Part shown: positions 36,670 to 44,723 of the stretch, one piece after another
Numbering within the stretch: position 1 is the stretch's first letter
Layout: every line of letters begins with the position of its first letter
NCBI RefSeq assembly: GCF_020217425.1
Contig: NZ_CP084090.1
Span: forward strand, 1,984,001 to 2,048,000
DNA: 64,000 bases
Reading direction: 5' to 3'
From: Halomicrobium urmianum
GTDB lineage: Archaea; Halobacteriota; Halobacteria; Halobacteriales; Haloarculaceae
Position numbers and translations under genes: made by a program
Notes under the pieces: model-generated
Seen by the model: only the letters and a program-made list of their open reading frames with translations
What the model was told of the DNA's origin: nothing
Databases searched by the model: none

Positions 36670-36795
36670 CTAGTCGGCGCCCTGTCCGGGGATGTAGCCG
36701 CAGTGGCTACAGAAGCCGGGGAAGTCGGTGCTGTCGAACGATTCGCTGCAGTGCGGACAGGCGTTCGCCGGTGCCGCGTGGATGCGTGCTGTCAT
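36670..36795 (-). CDS. 41-aa zinc-ribbon micro-protein, copy B
   Basis: ATG 36795 to TAG 36670-36672 encodes 41 residues with CxxC pairs in ANACPHCSESFDSTDF and GFCSHCGYIPGQGAD. The last 31 residues match copy A at about three quarters of positions, including the exact C-terminal PGQGAD. A clear TATA box, CTTATATC at about 36820-36827 on the minus strand, is 28 nt upstream, so the mRNA is leaderless and this start is well supported. The gene is too short for most automatic callers. Confidence 0.82.
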   Translation of the reverse strand: MTARIHAAPANACPHCSESFDSTDFPGFCSHCGYIPGQGAD

Positions 36796-36980
36796 CACCC
36801 CAGCGGAACCGGTCGAGAGATATAAGCTTGCCTATAATATAGAAATGGTTATATAAGGTTGGTAATACGCATCAATATAGGCAACTGCTGGGTCCACTCG
36901 CGCGTTCGGGAACGACGCCACCCGTGATCGCCGGCGGGAACGGACGGATTCTTATAGCTCCCGCTCCCTGCTGTGGGATA
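36796..36980. promoter_or_regulatory. AT-rich divergent promoter region
   Basis: Contains the leaderless promoter of zinc-ribbon copy B on the minus strand. On the plus strand it has several AT patches (TATAATATAG, GGTTATATAAGG) and a TATA-like TTCTTATAG at about 36950-36958, 26 nt before the short upstream ORF of the ACT gene. No tRNA or longer gene is seen. Confidence 0.5.
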
Positions 36981-37028
36981 ATGAGCGGACGGACGCACGA
37001 CGACTCGCGGGAGGTGATCGGGCGATGA
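36981..37028 (+). CDS. 15-codon upstream ORF overlapping the ACT gene start
   Basis: ATG 36981 is placed 26 nt after a TATA-like TTCTTATAG, so a leaderless transcript would begin with this ORF and not with the ACT gene. It encodes MSGRTHDDSREVIGR and its TGA overlaps the ACT ATG (ATGA at 37025-37028), which would couple their translation. It may be only a re-initiation device. The peptide has one Thr and one Ile and is not an obvious attenuator. Confidence 0.45.
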   Translation: MSGRTHDDSREVIGR

Positions 37029-37558
37029 GCGACTCGACCGACGAGGTGCGGGCCTACACAGTCCGGCTCGAACTCGTCGACGAGCCGGGCGAGCTGCTGC
37101 GCGCGCTCGAACCCATCGCCGAAAACGGCGGCAACCTCCTCTCTATCTTCCACGAGCGGGGCAACCTCACGCCCCGCGGCCACATCCCCGTCGAGGTCGA
37201 CCTGGAGACGACGCCCGATCGCTTCGACGTCATCGTCGAGGCCCTCCAGGCGGCCGACTTCGACGTCATCCAGGCCGGCGCGGAGCGCTACGGCGAGGCG
37301 CTGACCGTCATCCTTTCGGGCCACATCGTCAACACGGACCTGTCGGATACCCTCTCGCGGATCCGCACCTCCAGCGACGCCACAGTGACGGACCTCTCGC
37401 TGTCCGCGCCCGAGGGCGAGGAGGACGTCTCCAGCGCCCGCCTGCGCCTGGCCACCGAACCGGGCAAGGTCGAGAACACGCTCACCGCAGTCCGGGAGAT
37501 CGCCGACGAGAAGGACCTCACCGTGGTCGAGCCGCTCGCCGCGGGTGATGCGGCGTGA
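37025..37558 (+). CDS. ACT-domain protein, likely regulator of homoserine dehydrogenase
   Basis: The 177-aa protein has two ACT-type modules. The first (residues 10-75) contains VRLELVDEPGELLRALEPIA and GNLLSIFHERGNLTPRGHIP; the second (about 95-170) contains TVILSGHIVNTDLSDTLSRI and TEPGKVENTLTAVREIADEK. ACT domains bind amino acids such as threonine. The stop overlaps the GTG start of hom, and in haloarchaea this pair is conserved, so the protein probably supplies allosteric feedback control to the short homoserine dehydrogenase, which lacks its own ACT tail. Confidence 0.88.
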   Translation: MSDSTDEVRAYTVRLELVDEPGELLRALEPIAENGGNLLSIFHERGNLTPRGHIPVEVDLETTPDRFDVIVEALQAADFDVIQAGAERYGEALTVILSGHIVNTDLSDTLSRIRTSSDATVTDLSLSAPEGEEDVSSARLRLATEPGKVENTLTAVREIADEKDLTVVEPLAAGDAA

Positions 37559-38505
37559 GACTCGCCGTCGTGGGCGCCGGCGCCGTCGGTAGCTCCGTTG
37601 CGGAACTGGCCGGCGAGTACGGCCACACCGTGACCGCGCTGGCCGACTCGAAGGGAGCCGTCGTCGATCCCGACGGGATCGACGTGGAGTCGGCGCTGGC
37701 GGCCAAGCGCACGGACGGCGTCGTCGGAAGCGCCGCCCCCGAGGACGCGCTGGACGGCGAGTACGACGTCCTCGTCGAGGCCACGCCGACGACGCTGGGC
37801 GACGCCCAGCCCGGGTTCGGCCACGTCCGGGCCGCGCTGGAGCGGGGCCGCCACGTCGTGCTGGCCAACAAGGGCCCAGTCGCCGAGCGCTACGGCGAGG
37901 TCGTGGAACTGGAGCGGGACAGCGACGGCGAGGTGCTGTTCGAGGCCACCGTCGGCGGCGCGATGCCGGTGCTCTCGACCATCGACGACTTCGGACCCGA
38001 GCACATCACCGCGGCCCGGGGCGTGCTCAACGGCACGGCCAACTTCATCCTCTCGCGGATGGCCGCCGAGGGGCTGGACTACGAGCACGTCCTCGCCGAG
38101 GCCCAGGACCTCGGCGTCGCCGAGGCCGACCCGACCTTCGACGTTGAGGGGACCGACGCCGCGCTGAAGTGCGTCATCGTCGCGAACGTCCTCGCGCAGG
38201 GCGACCGGGAGTACAGCCTCGAGGACGCCGAGGTCGAAGGGATCAGCACCATCCCGGGCAGCGCGCTGGAGCTGGCCCAGGAGGACGGCCGCACGATCCG
38301 GCTGATCGGCGAGGTCGTCGACGGCGAGGTCCGCGTCGGCCCGCGGCTCGTCCCCGAGAACGCGGCACTCGCCGTGTCGGGCACGCGCAACATCGTCCAG
38401 TTCGAGACCGAACACGCCGGCCGGCTGAACGTCTCCGGCCGCGGCGCGGGCGGACCCGAGACGGCGACCGCGGTGCTGGCCGACGTCGGTCGCCTGTCCG
38501 AGTAA
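37555..38505 (+). CDS. hom: homoserine dehydrogenase
   Basis: The 316-aa enzyme starts at GTG 37555 within the stop of the ACT gene. The N-terminal Rossmann loop is VVGAGAVGSSVAELAGEYGH. The catalytic region has VLANKGPVAERYGE (active-site Lys), ATVGGAMPVLSTID and the family signature GVLNGTANFILSRMAAEGLD. It reduces aspartate semialdehyde to homoserine with NAD(P)H, feeding threonine and methionine synthesis. It is compact because the regulatory ACT domain is on a separate protein. Confidence 0.95.
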   Translation: MRLAVVGAGAVGSSVAELAGEYGHTVTALADSKGAVVDPDGIDVESALAAKRTDGVVGSAAPEDALDGEYDVLVEATPTTLGDAQPGFGHVRAALERGRHVVLANKGPVAERYGEVVELERDSDGEVLFEATVGGAMPVLSTIDDFGPEHITAARGVLNGTANFILSRMAAEGLDYEHVLAEAQDLGVAEADPTFDVEGTDAALKCVIVANVLAQGDREYSLEDAEVEGISTIPGSALELAQEDGRTIRLIGEVVDGEVRVGPRLVPENAALAVSGTRNIVQFETEHAGRLNVSGRGAGGPETATAVLADVGRLSE

Positions 38506-38652
38506 CCGCGCCCCGCCGCTGACCCGCCACCGATTCCCGGGCTCCGCCTCGACGACGGGCCCGCTCGGCCGTCCCGCGTCCCCGGCCCAGCGTGTGACTG
38601 CGTGGCAAATCGCAGGAGGGCTCCGTGATGGCCTGTACGGGACTTCGAAATG

Positions 38653-38690
38653 GTTTTATGAACAACCGCGCAAAGATTCCGATATAGCGC
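38653..38690 (+). promoter_or_regulatory. two candidate TATA boxes upstream of aEF-1alpha
   Basis: GTTTTATG at about 38653-38660 lies 52 nt before the ATG, and GATATAGC at about 38681-38688 lies 28 nt before it. The second would give a leaderless mRNA and the first a leader of about 25 nt. Two start sites would be plausible for such a highly expressed gene. Confidence 0.5.
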
Positions 38691-38711
38691 CTCTGCGCGT
38701 GAGATACACCA

Positions 38712-39977
38712 ATGAGCAACGATCGCCACCAGAACCTGGCCATCATCGGCCACGTGGACCACGGGAAGAGTACGCTCGTCGGGCGACTCCTGTACGAGAC
38801 GGGATCCGTCCCCGAGCACGTCATCGAACAGCACAAGGAAGAAGCCGAGGAGAAGGGCAAGGGCGGCTTCGAGTTCGCTTACGTCATGGACAACCTCGCC
38901 GAGGAGCGCGAGCGCGGGGTCACCATCGACATCGCCCACCAGGAGTTCAGCACGGACACGTACGACTTCACCATCGTCGACTGTCCGGGTCACCGCGACT
39001 TCGTGAAGAACATGATCACGGGCGCGTCCCAGGCCGACAACGCCGTCCTCGTCGTCGCCGCTGACGACGGCGTCGCGCCCCAGACCCAGGAGCACGTGTT
39101 CCTGGCCCGCACGCTCGGCATCGGCGAACTCATCATCGGCGTCAACAAGATGGACCTCGTCGACTACGGCGAGTCCGACTACAACCAGGTCGTCGAAGAG
39201 GTCAAGGACCTCCTCAACCAGGTCCGCTTCGACACCGAGAACGCGAAGTTCATCCCGATCTCCGCGTTCGAGGGCGACAACGTCGCCGAGCAGTCCGACA
39301 ACATGGGCTGGTACGACGGCCCGACCCTGCTCGAGTCGCTCAACGACCTGCCCGAGCCGGAGCCGCCGACGGACGCCCCGCTGCGCCTGCCGATCCAGGA
39401 CGTCTACACGATCGACGGCATCGGTACCGTGCCGGTCGGCCGCGTCGAGACGGGCATCCTGAACGACGGCGACAACGTCAGCTTCCAGCCCTCGGACGTC
39501 GGTGGCGAGGTCAAGACCATCGAGATGCACCACGAAGAGGTGCCCAAGGCCGAGCCCGGTGACAACGTCGGGTTCAACGTCCGCGGCATCGGCAAGGACG
39601 ACATCCGCCGGGGCGACGTCTGTGGCCCGGCCGACGACCCGCCGACGGTCGCCGAGACCTTCCAGGCCCAGGTCGTCGTCATGCAGCACCCGAGCGTGAT
39701 CACGGCCGGTTACACGCCGGTCTTCCACGCCCACACGGCTCAGGTCGCCTGTACGATCGAGTCCATCGATCAGAAGATCGACCCCTCCTCCGGCGAGGTC
39801 GCCGAGGAGAACCCGGACTTCATCCAGAACGGCGACGCCGCCGTCGTCACGGTCCGGCCCCAGAAGCCGCTCAGCATCGAGCCGTCGAGCGAGATCCCCG
39901 AGCTCGGGAGCTTCGCCATCCGCGACATGGGCCAGACCATCGCCGCCGGCAAGGTCCTGAGCGTCGACGAGCGATAA
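38712..39977 (+). CDS. tuf: translation elongation factor aEF-1alpha
   Basis: This 421-aa GTPase delivers aminoacyl-tRNA to the ribosome. G motifs are complete: [16 protein letters not shown] (G1), DIAHQEF (switch region), [15 protein letters not shown] (G3), [10 protein letters not shown] (G4) and the ISAFEGDN region (G5). Beta-barrel domains II and III follow. It is highly acidic, as expected. It is followed after 3 bp by rps10, the widespread archaeal pair. Confidence 0.98.
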   Translation: MSNDRHQNLAIIGHVDHGKSTLVGRLLYETGSVPEHVIEQHKEEAEEKGKGGFEFAYVMDNLAEERERGVTIDIAHQEFSTDTYDFTIVDCPGHRDFVKNMITGASQADNAVLVVAADDGVAPQTQEHVFLARTLGIGELIIGVNKMDLVDYGESDYNQVVEEVKDLLNQVRFDTENAKFIPISAFEGDNVAEQSDNMGWYDGPTLLESLNDLPEPEPPTDAPLRLPIQDVYTIDGIGTVPVGRVETGILNDGDNVSFQPSDVGGEVKTIEMHHEEVPKAEPGDNVGFNVRGIGKDDIRRGDVCGPADDPPTVAETFQAQVVVMQHPSVITAGYTPVFHAHTAQVACTIESIDQKIDPSSGEVAEENPDFIQNGDAAVVTVRPQKPLSIEPSSEIPELGSFAIRDMGQTIAAGKVLSVDER

Positions 39978-39980
39978 CGC

Positions 39981-40289
39981 ATGCAGCAGGCACGCGTCCG
40001 GTTGGCGGGCACCAGCCCCGAGGACCTCGACGACATCACCGAGGACGTCCGGGACATCGCCAACAAGACCGGGGTCGAACTCTCCGGTCCGGTCCCGCTC
40101 CCGACGAAGACGCTGGAAGTTCCCACTCGCAAGTCCCCCGACGGTGAAGGGACTGCGACGTGGGAGCACTGGGAGATGCGCGTCCACAAGCGCCTCATCG
40201 ACATCGACGCCGACGAACGGGCGCTGCGCCAGCTGATGCGCATTCAGGTCCCGAACGACGTCTCGATCGAGATCGTCCTCGAGGACTGA
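39981..40289 (+). CDS. rps10: 30S ribosomal protein S10 (uS10)
   Basis: The 102-aa protein has motifs [40 protein letters not shown] and [20 protein letters not shown], standard for archaeal S10, part of the head of the small subunit near the A site. It is cotranscribed with aEF-1alpha. The stop region (GACTGAG) contains the ACTGAG motif that recurs between the hairpins downstream. Confidence 0.97.
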   Translation: MQQARVRLAGTSPEDLDDITEDVRDIANKTGVELSGPVPLPTKTLEVPTRKSPDGEGTATWEHWEMRVHKRLIDIDADERALRQLMRIQVPNDVSIEIVLED

Positions 40290-40290
40290 G

Positions 40291-40480
40291 CAAACCCGAA
40301 CAGGTTTGCGAAGGTCGGAAGACGGCGGAGCCGTCTTCCGGTACTGAGTGGAATCCCTGATTCCATGAGGGTCGAAAGACGCCTTCGGCGTCTTTCGGGA
40401 CTGAGCTGAACTGACCGCGGTTTGCGGTACCCGAGGTGCGCGACGCGCCTCGGTCTGAGCCCGCGCGGTGCGGGTTCGAC
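40291..40480. repeat. hairpin cluster B with recurring ACTGAG spacer (after rps10)
   Basis: Consecutive perfect stems are CAAACC/GGTTTG (40291-40308), GGAAGACGGC/GCCGTCTTCC loop GGA (40317-40339), GGAATC/GATTCC (40350-40364), CGAAAGACGCC/GGCGTCTTTCG loop TTC (40373-40397), ACCGC/GCGGT (40414-40428) and CCGAGG...CCTCGG (40431-40453), plus an imperfect CCCGC/GCGGG pair (40460-40475). ACTGAG or CTGAG occurs at 40285, 40343, 40400 and about 40455, punctuating the series. The rest of 40480-40725 holds only the tRNA-Ala upstream region; I see no gene. Confidence 0.8.
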
Positions 40481-40725
40481 CTCCGCTGTATGCTCGCTCG
40501 CAGAGGTGTTCGACCTTCGATCGCCTCTCTTTGCCTCTCCGAGCGGCGACACGACGACGTACTATTTGCGAGGCTCCAGTCGCCCAGTGGCGTCTCCGAC
40601 GCTTTCTGACGACCACTCGAACGGTTGCGGCGGCTGCAGCGGCGCGGGTCATTGTCCGACACGGTGGCTCAAACCCGCGACAGAACGGAAGCCTCAAGTA
40701 CGACTCGCCCGGTACGATTGGATGC

Positions 40726-40797
40726 GGGCTCGTAGATCAGTGGCAGATCGCTTCCTTCGCAAGGAAGAGGCCCCGGGTTCAAATCCCGGCGAGTCCA
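40726..40797 (+). tRNA. tRNA-Ala (CGC)
   Basis: The 72-nt cloverleaf has acceptor GGGCTCG pairing with CGAGTCC (one G-T), D arm GATC...GATC, anticodon stem CTTCC/GGAAG with loop TTCGCAA (anticodon CGC), T arm CCGGGTTCAAATCCCGG and discriminator A. CCA is not encoded. The last 13 bases before the discriminator (TCCCGGCGAGTCC, 40784-40796) are duplicated at 40877-40889. Confidence 0.95.
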
Positions 40798-40876
40798 TTC
40801 CTTCCTTCCGCTCACTTCGTTCGCTCCAGTCAGTCATTCCCTCGCCGACCCTCGCGAAGCCTTCGGCTTCGCTCGG

Positions 40877-40889
40877 TCCCGGCGAGTCC
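40877..40889 (+). repeat. 13-bp duplicate of the tRNA-Ala 3' end
   Basis: TCCCGGCGAGTCC is identical to 40784-40796 inside tRNA-Ala and lies 93 bp downstream. Such duplications mark att sites of integrative elements, but no integrase gene is present in the window, so this could be a solo or remnant site. Confidence 0.5.
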
Positions 40890-40995
40890 TCTGTTTGATC
40901 CAGTCGTAGCGTTTCTACTCCAGTCAGAGTAACTAACCGTCGCGATAGTAGTCGGTTACTTTGATAACAGTGGATGGGGCATCGTTCATACAGTT

Positions 40996-42096
40996 ATGGA
41001 CGAAAAAGCGGTGAGGGATTACGTGGCCGAGACACAGTCCGTCATCGACGCCTCACCGCAGATGGACGAAGCGAACACCAAGGCAGCAGTTCTCCGGGAC
41101 TTTCTCGAACTTCTCGGGTGGGAGGTCCCCGCGAACACGCAACTCGAATACTCGGTGGAAGCGTTCGGGAGGACCTACCGAGTCGATTATGCCCTGGTGC
41201 TGGAAGGCACGCCTGTCGCGTTCATCGAGGCCAAGGGTGTCGACACGGCCCTCTCCGAGAAGCACCGCGACCAGTTAGCCGCGTATCTGAAGAACGAGGA
41301 CGTGAACTGGGGAATTCTGACGAACGGGGAGGAGTACGAGTTCTACCGTCGTCGAGTCGTCGACTCGAAGGTAACTGTGAACGCGCTCTCCGATGCGACA
41401 CTTCAGAGCCTGCCCGACCAGATCAATATCCTGCGAGCGTTCACGGAGCACGCGATCCAGACGGGCGATGCGGAGAAAATCGCCACCCGGGTCAACGAAC
41501 TGAAGCGCGCCCGAAAGACGCTCGAAACCGAGAAAGACCGGCTGGCTCTCGAGGTCACTGAACTGTTGACCGATTCCGTCTCCGACGTCGTCGCTTCTCC
41601 CGCCGAATCGCAGGCCAAGGAGATGATCGACGGACTCGTCCAGGAGATCGAGCGCGAGATAGACCCAGACAGGGCGTCCCCGTCCGCGGCGGATTCGGAT
41701 GCGAGCGAGGACGGGATGGACGGCCTGATCCGAAACGGCGGCAGGAAGCGGCGGCCGTTCGACACCTCGGGCAGATACGTGATCAGGATCTACGACGGGG
41801 ACGACGCCGTAGCCGCAGTGAGCGACCGTACGCAGGCGAAAGCGATGGTCGGAGTCGCTAACTATCTCGTCAGGTTTCACGGGCTGACGGATCGAATAGA
41901 CGTCCCGTGGGTGCCCTCCCGGAACAAGGCGATAATCAACGACGAACCGGAGTGGGCCGAAGCCGATCCGGTGTACAAGGAACTGGTCGACGGGCATCAC
42001 ATCGATACGAAACTGAGCAAACGCGGGAAGAAGCGAGAAGTAGAACGGATGGCCGCTGAATGCGGGGTCACTGTCGAGTTCGACGGTGACTGGTGA
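40996..42096 (+). CDS. PD-(D/E)XK nuclease-like protein (HSDR_N type), orphan
   Basis: The product has 366 aa. The N-terminal 150 residues resemble the type I restriction R-subunit N-terminal domain: VLRDFLELLGWEVPANTQLE, then the nuclease core YRVDYALVLEGTPVAFIEAK with D, E-x-K spacing (about residues 58-77) and DQLAAYLKNEDVNWGILTNG. A coiled coil follows near 150-220 and an acidic linker near 220-245. The C-terminal domain (YVIRIYDGDDAVAAVSDRTQ) could bind DNA or a partner. No methylase, specificity or helicase gene is adjacent. Lower GC and position beside tRNA-Ala suggest horizontal arrival. Role in defence is possible but unproven. Confidence 0.82.
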   Translation: MDEKAVRDYVAETQSVIDASPQMDEANTKAAVLRDFLELLGWEVPANTQLEYSVEAFGRTYRVDYALVLEGTPVAFIEAKGVDTALSEKHRDQLAAYLKNEDVNWGILTNGEEYEFYRRRVVDSKVTVNALSDATLQSLPDQINILRAFTEHAIQTGDAEKIATRVNELKRARKTLETEKDRLALEVTELLTDSVSDVVASPAESQAKEMIDGLVQEIEREIDPDRASPSAADSDASEDGMDGLIRNGGRKRRPFDTSGRYVIRIYDGDDAVAAVSDRTQAKAMVGVANYLVRFHGLTDRIDVPWVPSRNKAIINDEPEWAEADPVYKELVDGHHIDTKLSKRGKKREVERMAAECGVTVEFDGDW

Positions 42097-42309
42097 GTGG
42101 ACTGGTTTTCGAGACACGGAGTTCCCTCAATCCGCTGTGGGTTCTCTTCCTGCGGCAGGGATTTCGTAGCACCCTGAGACCGGACTGCGGTTCTTCTGTG
42201 GTGGGACGAAGAACGGGCGTCGAACTCCCGCATCACGACGAATCCCGAACACGTCGCTCACAGCGGCCGCCACTACATCTTTCCTTCGTCACCCGTAATA
42301 CCATACTGA

Positions 42310-43023
42310 ATGACACTACCAGTCACCGTCGCAGACGTCCACCAGATGACGCCCGACGTGAAGCAGTTCCGCCTCGTGGCAGAGGACCACACTTTCGAGT
42401 ACGAACCCGGCCAGCACACCCACATTCACTTCGAGCAGGACGGCGAGGAGGTCGAGCGCCCGTACACGGCCGCGTGCCTGCCGGGGACGGGCCAGATCGT
42501 GATGGCGATCAAGCGCTACGACGACGGGACGGCGTCGGTCTGGATGCACGAACGGACGCCGGGCGACGAGATCGAGATCAACGAGGTCGACGGCGATCTC
42601 TACGTGCGGGACCTCGACCGGGACGCCGTGTTCGTCGCGACGGGGACGGGCATCACGCCGATCTACCCGATGCTGAAGCAGTACGCCCGCGAGGGCGAGG
42701 GCAACGCCCACCTCGTGTTCGGCGAGCGCGACGAGGACCACCTCATCTTCCGGGAGAGCCTCGACCAGCTCAACGCCGAACACGACCACGTCGACGTCGA
42801 CTACGTGCTCTCCAAGGCCGACGACGACTGGCCGGGTCGGGAGGGCCACGTGCAGGACCACCTCCCCGACGCGCTGGAGCGCGTCGCCATCGACGAGGCG
42901 GCCGTCTACGTCTGCGGCGTCCCCGAGATGGTCGTCGAGACGGAGGAGCTGTTCGTCGACGCAGGCGTCGACGAGGAGCGGGTCTACACCGAGGGCTGGG
43001 AGGCGGACGCGGCCGGGGAGTAG
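42310..43023 (+). CDS. FAD/NAD(P)-binding ferredoxin-reductase family protein
   Basis: This is a 237-aa FNR-superfamily protein. Its FAD domain has YEPGQHTHIHF and the flavin-binding ERPYTAACLP (RPYT box, residues about 48-57). The NAD(P) domain has VFVATGTGITPIYPMLKQYA (about 108-127) and the C-terminal YVCGVPEMVVETEELFVDAG. No 2Fe-2S domain is fused, so an external electron carrier is needed. It starts at ATG 42310. Substrate and partner are not evident from the neighbours. Confidence 0.9.
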   Translation: MTLPVTVADVHQMTPDVKQFRLVAEDHTFEYEPGQHTHIHFEQDGEEVERPYTAACLPGTGQIVMAIKRYDDGTASVWMHERTPGDEIEINEVDGDLYVRDLDRDAVFVATGTGITPIYPMLKQYAREGEGNAHLVFGERDEDHLIFRESLDQLNAEHDHVDVDYVLSKADDDWPGREGHVQDHLPDALERVAIDEAAVYVCGVPEMVVETEELFVDAGVDEERVYTEGWEADAAGE

Positions 43024-43114
43024 GGAACCGGAAGCCAATCGATGGGAAGCCGCATCTACGTGCGGACCACCTCGAATGAGCGCTTACACCCGCTGCGCTC
43101 CAATCACCGACGCA

Positions 43115-43465
43115 ATGGAACTCATCGACGAACTCGGCGAGGTCGGCCAGAAACAGCCGATAGAGATCACGGCGGACGACGGGACGACGGTCGAGGGGCA
43201 CGTCAGCCAGTCGATCTACGAACCGGGCAACAAGCTCCGGCTGGAGATTTCGGCCGGCGAGGACGACGGGTACCAGCGCTTTCAGGTCCGGGCGGACGCC
43301 GAAGACGGCGACTGGCCGACGCCCCACGTCAGGGGCCGAGAGACGGGGAACGACGACTGGACGGACCTGGGGACGGTCGCCGACGTCGAGGTAGAGACGG
43401 GCCACCGGACGAACACCGAGGACATGGACGTCCAGGGCGAGGCCGACCCGGACGCGGAGGAGTAG
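43115..43465 (+). CDS. small acidic protein of unknown function
   Basis: The 116-aa protein starts from ATG 43115 (MELIDELGEVGQKQPIEITA); an in-frame ATG at 43076 would add 13 residues with two Cys-free and one Cys-containing stretch and is less likely. Predicted beta-rich core: DGTTVEGHVSQSIYEPGNKL, FQVRADAEDGDWPTPHVRGR. Acidic tail. I do not recognise it. It follows the flavin reductase by about 90 bp and may be cotranscribed. Confidence 0.6.
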   Translation: MELIDELGEVGQKQPIEITADDGTTVEGHVSQSIYEPGNKLRLEISAGEDDGYQRFQVRADAEDGDWPTPHVRGRETGNDDWTDLGTVADVEVETGHRTNTEDMDVQGEADPDAEE

Positions 43466-43505
43466 CGGCAGCCCGCATCGGCCCGGCAGTCCCGACGACC
43501 GCGGA

Positions 43506-43898
43506 CTACCGCTCGTCGAGGGCGGCGTTGGCCAGGTCGTCGGCGGCGCCGTTGTCCGACCGGCCGACGTGGCGGATCTCGAAGTCGTCGAACTCGTCGG
43601 CGAGCTCCCGGACCTCCTCGTAGAGGTCGATCAGGTTCGATGCACGAACGTCGTACTGGCCGCGGACCTGCCGGACGACGAGCTCGGAGTCGCCCTCCGC
43701 GATGACGTCGGTGTGGCCGGCCTCCAGTGCGCGTTCGAGGCCGCGCCGGAGCGCCCGGTACTCGGCCTCGTTGTTGGTGGCCTCGCCGACGAACTCGTGG
43801 CCCTCGACGCCGTCGCCGTCCGCCAGGACTCGGTACCCGATAGCGGCCGGACCGGGGTTGCCGCGCGACGCGCCGTCGAACTCGACGAAGGTTGGCAT
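43506..43898 (-). CDS. rnhA: ribonuclease HI
   Basis: The 130-aa archaeal type 1 RNase H starts at ATG 43898. Catalytic acidic residues are visible: VEFDGASRGNPGPAAIGY (first Asp, about residue 8), NNEAEYRALRRGL (Glu), AEGDSELVVRQVRGQY (Asp), and RHVGRSDNGAADDLANAA (final Asp). It cleaves RNA in RNA-DNA hybrids in the cytoplasm. The length is normal for the compact archaeal form without an N-terminal hybrid-binding domain. Confidence 0.95.
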   Translation of the reverse strand: MPTFVEFDGASRGNPGPAAIGYRVLADGDGVEGHEFVGEATNNEAEYRALRRGLERALEAGHTDVIAEGDSELVVRQVRGQYDVRASNLIDLYEEVRELADEFDDFEIRHVGRSDNGAADDLANAALDER

Positions 43899-44004
43899 GG
43901 GGGTACGCGAACGTCGTCCCACAAGAACCCACTGGATTCGGTGCCGGTTCTGAAAACCGGCCGTCGCTCGCTGTGCGGCCCGTACCGCGGAGTCGACACC
44001 GGCG

Positions 44005-44250
44005 TCAGGAACTCCTGATCTCCAGGATCCCGTCGTTGGTCGTGATCTCGGTCGCCTCGGGCGGGACCTCGAACTCGAACTGTCGGTCGCCGGCGACGAC
44101 GATGGCCGTGTCACCGACGATGTCGAGGCCGGCGTCGACGCCCTGGCCGAAGTCCACCACGAGGACGGTCTCGTCGTCGTAGTTCCGCTGTGTGATCGTC
44201 ACGTCCTCTCCCTGATCCGCGGCAGAACGGAGTGGGGCTGGCGCCTCCAT
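44005..44250 (-). CDS. small Hsp20-like haloarchaeal protein
   Basis: The 81-aa protein contains ITQRNYDDETVLVVDFGQGV, DIVGDTAIVVAGDRQFEFEV and a C-terminal TTNDGILEIRSS, which resembles the last strands of alpha-crystallin/Hsp20 folds, as in GvpH-like and related haloarchaeal proteins. It is too short for a complete chaperone. The assignment is by pattern only. It stands alone, convergent with no neighbour. Confidence 0.65.
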   Translation of the reverse strand: MEAPAPLRSAADQGEDVTITQRNYDDETVLVVDFGQGVDAGLDIVGDTAIVVAGDRQFEFEVPPEATEITTNDGILEIRSS

Positions 44251-44429
44251 ACTCGTCGTTGGGTCGGCGCAGGGTTAAGTCCACTACCTGTGTCCATACG
44301 TCCGATTCGCCGATCGCGAACGCCTGCCGTGCGGCTCCGCAGCGGGACCGCCGTCACGCGGTTTCGCGGCGCAGCGCCGCGGCGCCGTCAGCCGCCCGAT
44401 ACCCGCGACCGCTGACGCCTGTGGGCGCG

Positions 44430-44606
44430 TCAGCCGCCGTCGTCCTCGGCGTCTGCTTCTTCGTCCTCCTGCTCCTGTGGTTCCTCCTCCTCACCTTTCT
44501 CCCACTCCTCCTGCTGTTGCTCGGTCGGCATCGTCTGGGTCTCCTCGCTGGAGGTGTGGCCGGTCCCGTCTTCGCTGTCCTCCTCGTTGCCGTTGCCGTC
44601 GGACAT
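44430..44606 (-). CDS. 58-aa highly acidic, low-complexity protein
   Basis: Starts at ATG 44606 (MSDGNGNEEDSEDGTGHTSS) and is almost entirely polar: Glu/Asp/Gln-rich with EEWEKGEEEEPQEQEDEEAD. No fold is predictable. Similar short acidic proteins occur widely in haloarchaea, but chance open frames are also common at this GC, so confidence is moderate. Confidence 0.5.
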   Translation of the reverse strand: MSDGNGNEEDSEDGTGHTSSEETQTMPTEQQQEEWEKGEEEEPQEQEDEEADAEDDGG

Positions 44607-44723
44607 AGCAGCAGAACGTAGGGGCGGCACGCCGTTGTCGCTTGTTGCCAGCTACCGCTCTCTGCGGACCGATCGGCTGCCAGCTGTCGATCGGTCGCCG
44701 CGCCTACCCCGCTCCGACGGGGG

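Noticed and set aside
40996-42096. Complete type I restriction-modification system
   Set aside because: Only an R-subunit-like N-terminal domain is present, without helicase, methylase or specificity genes in the neighbourhood.
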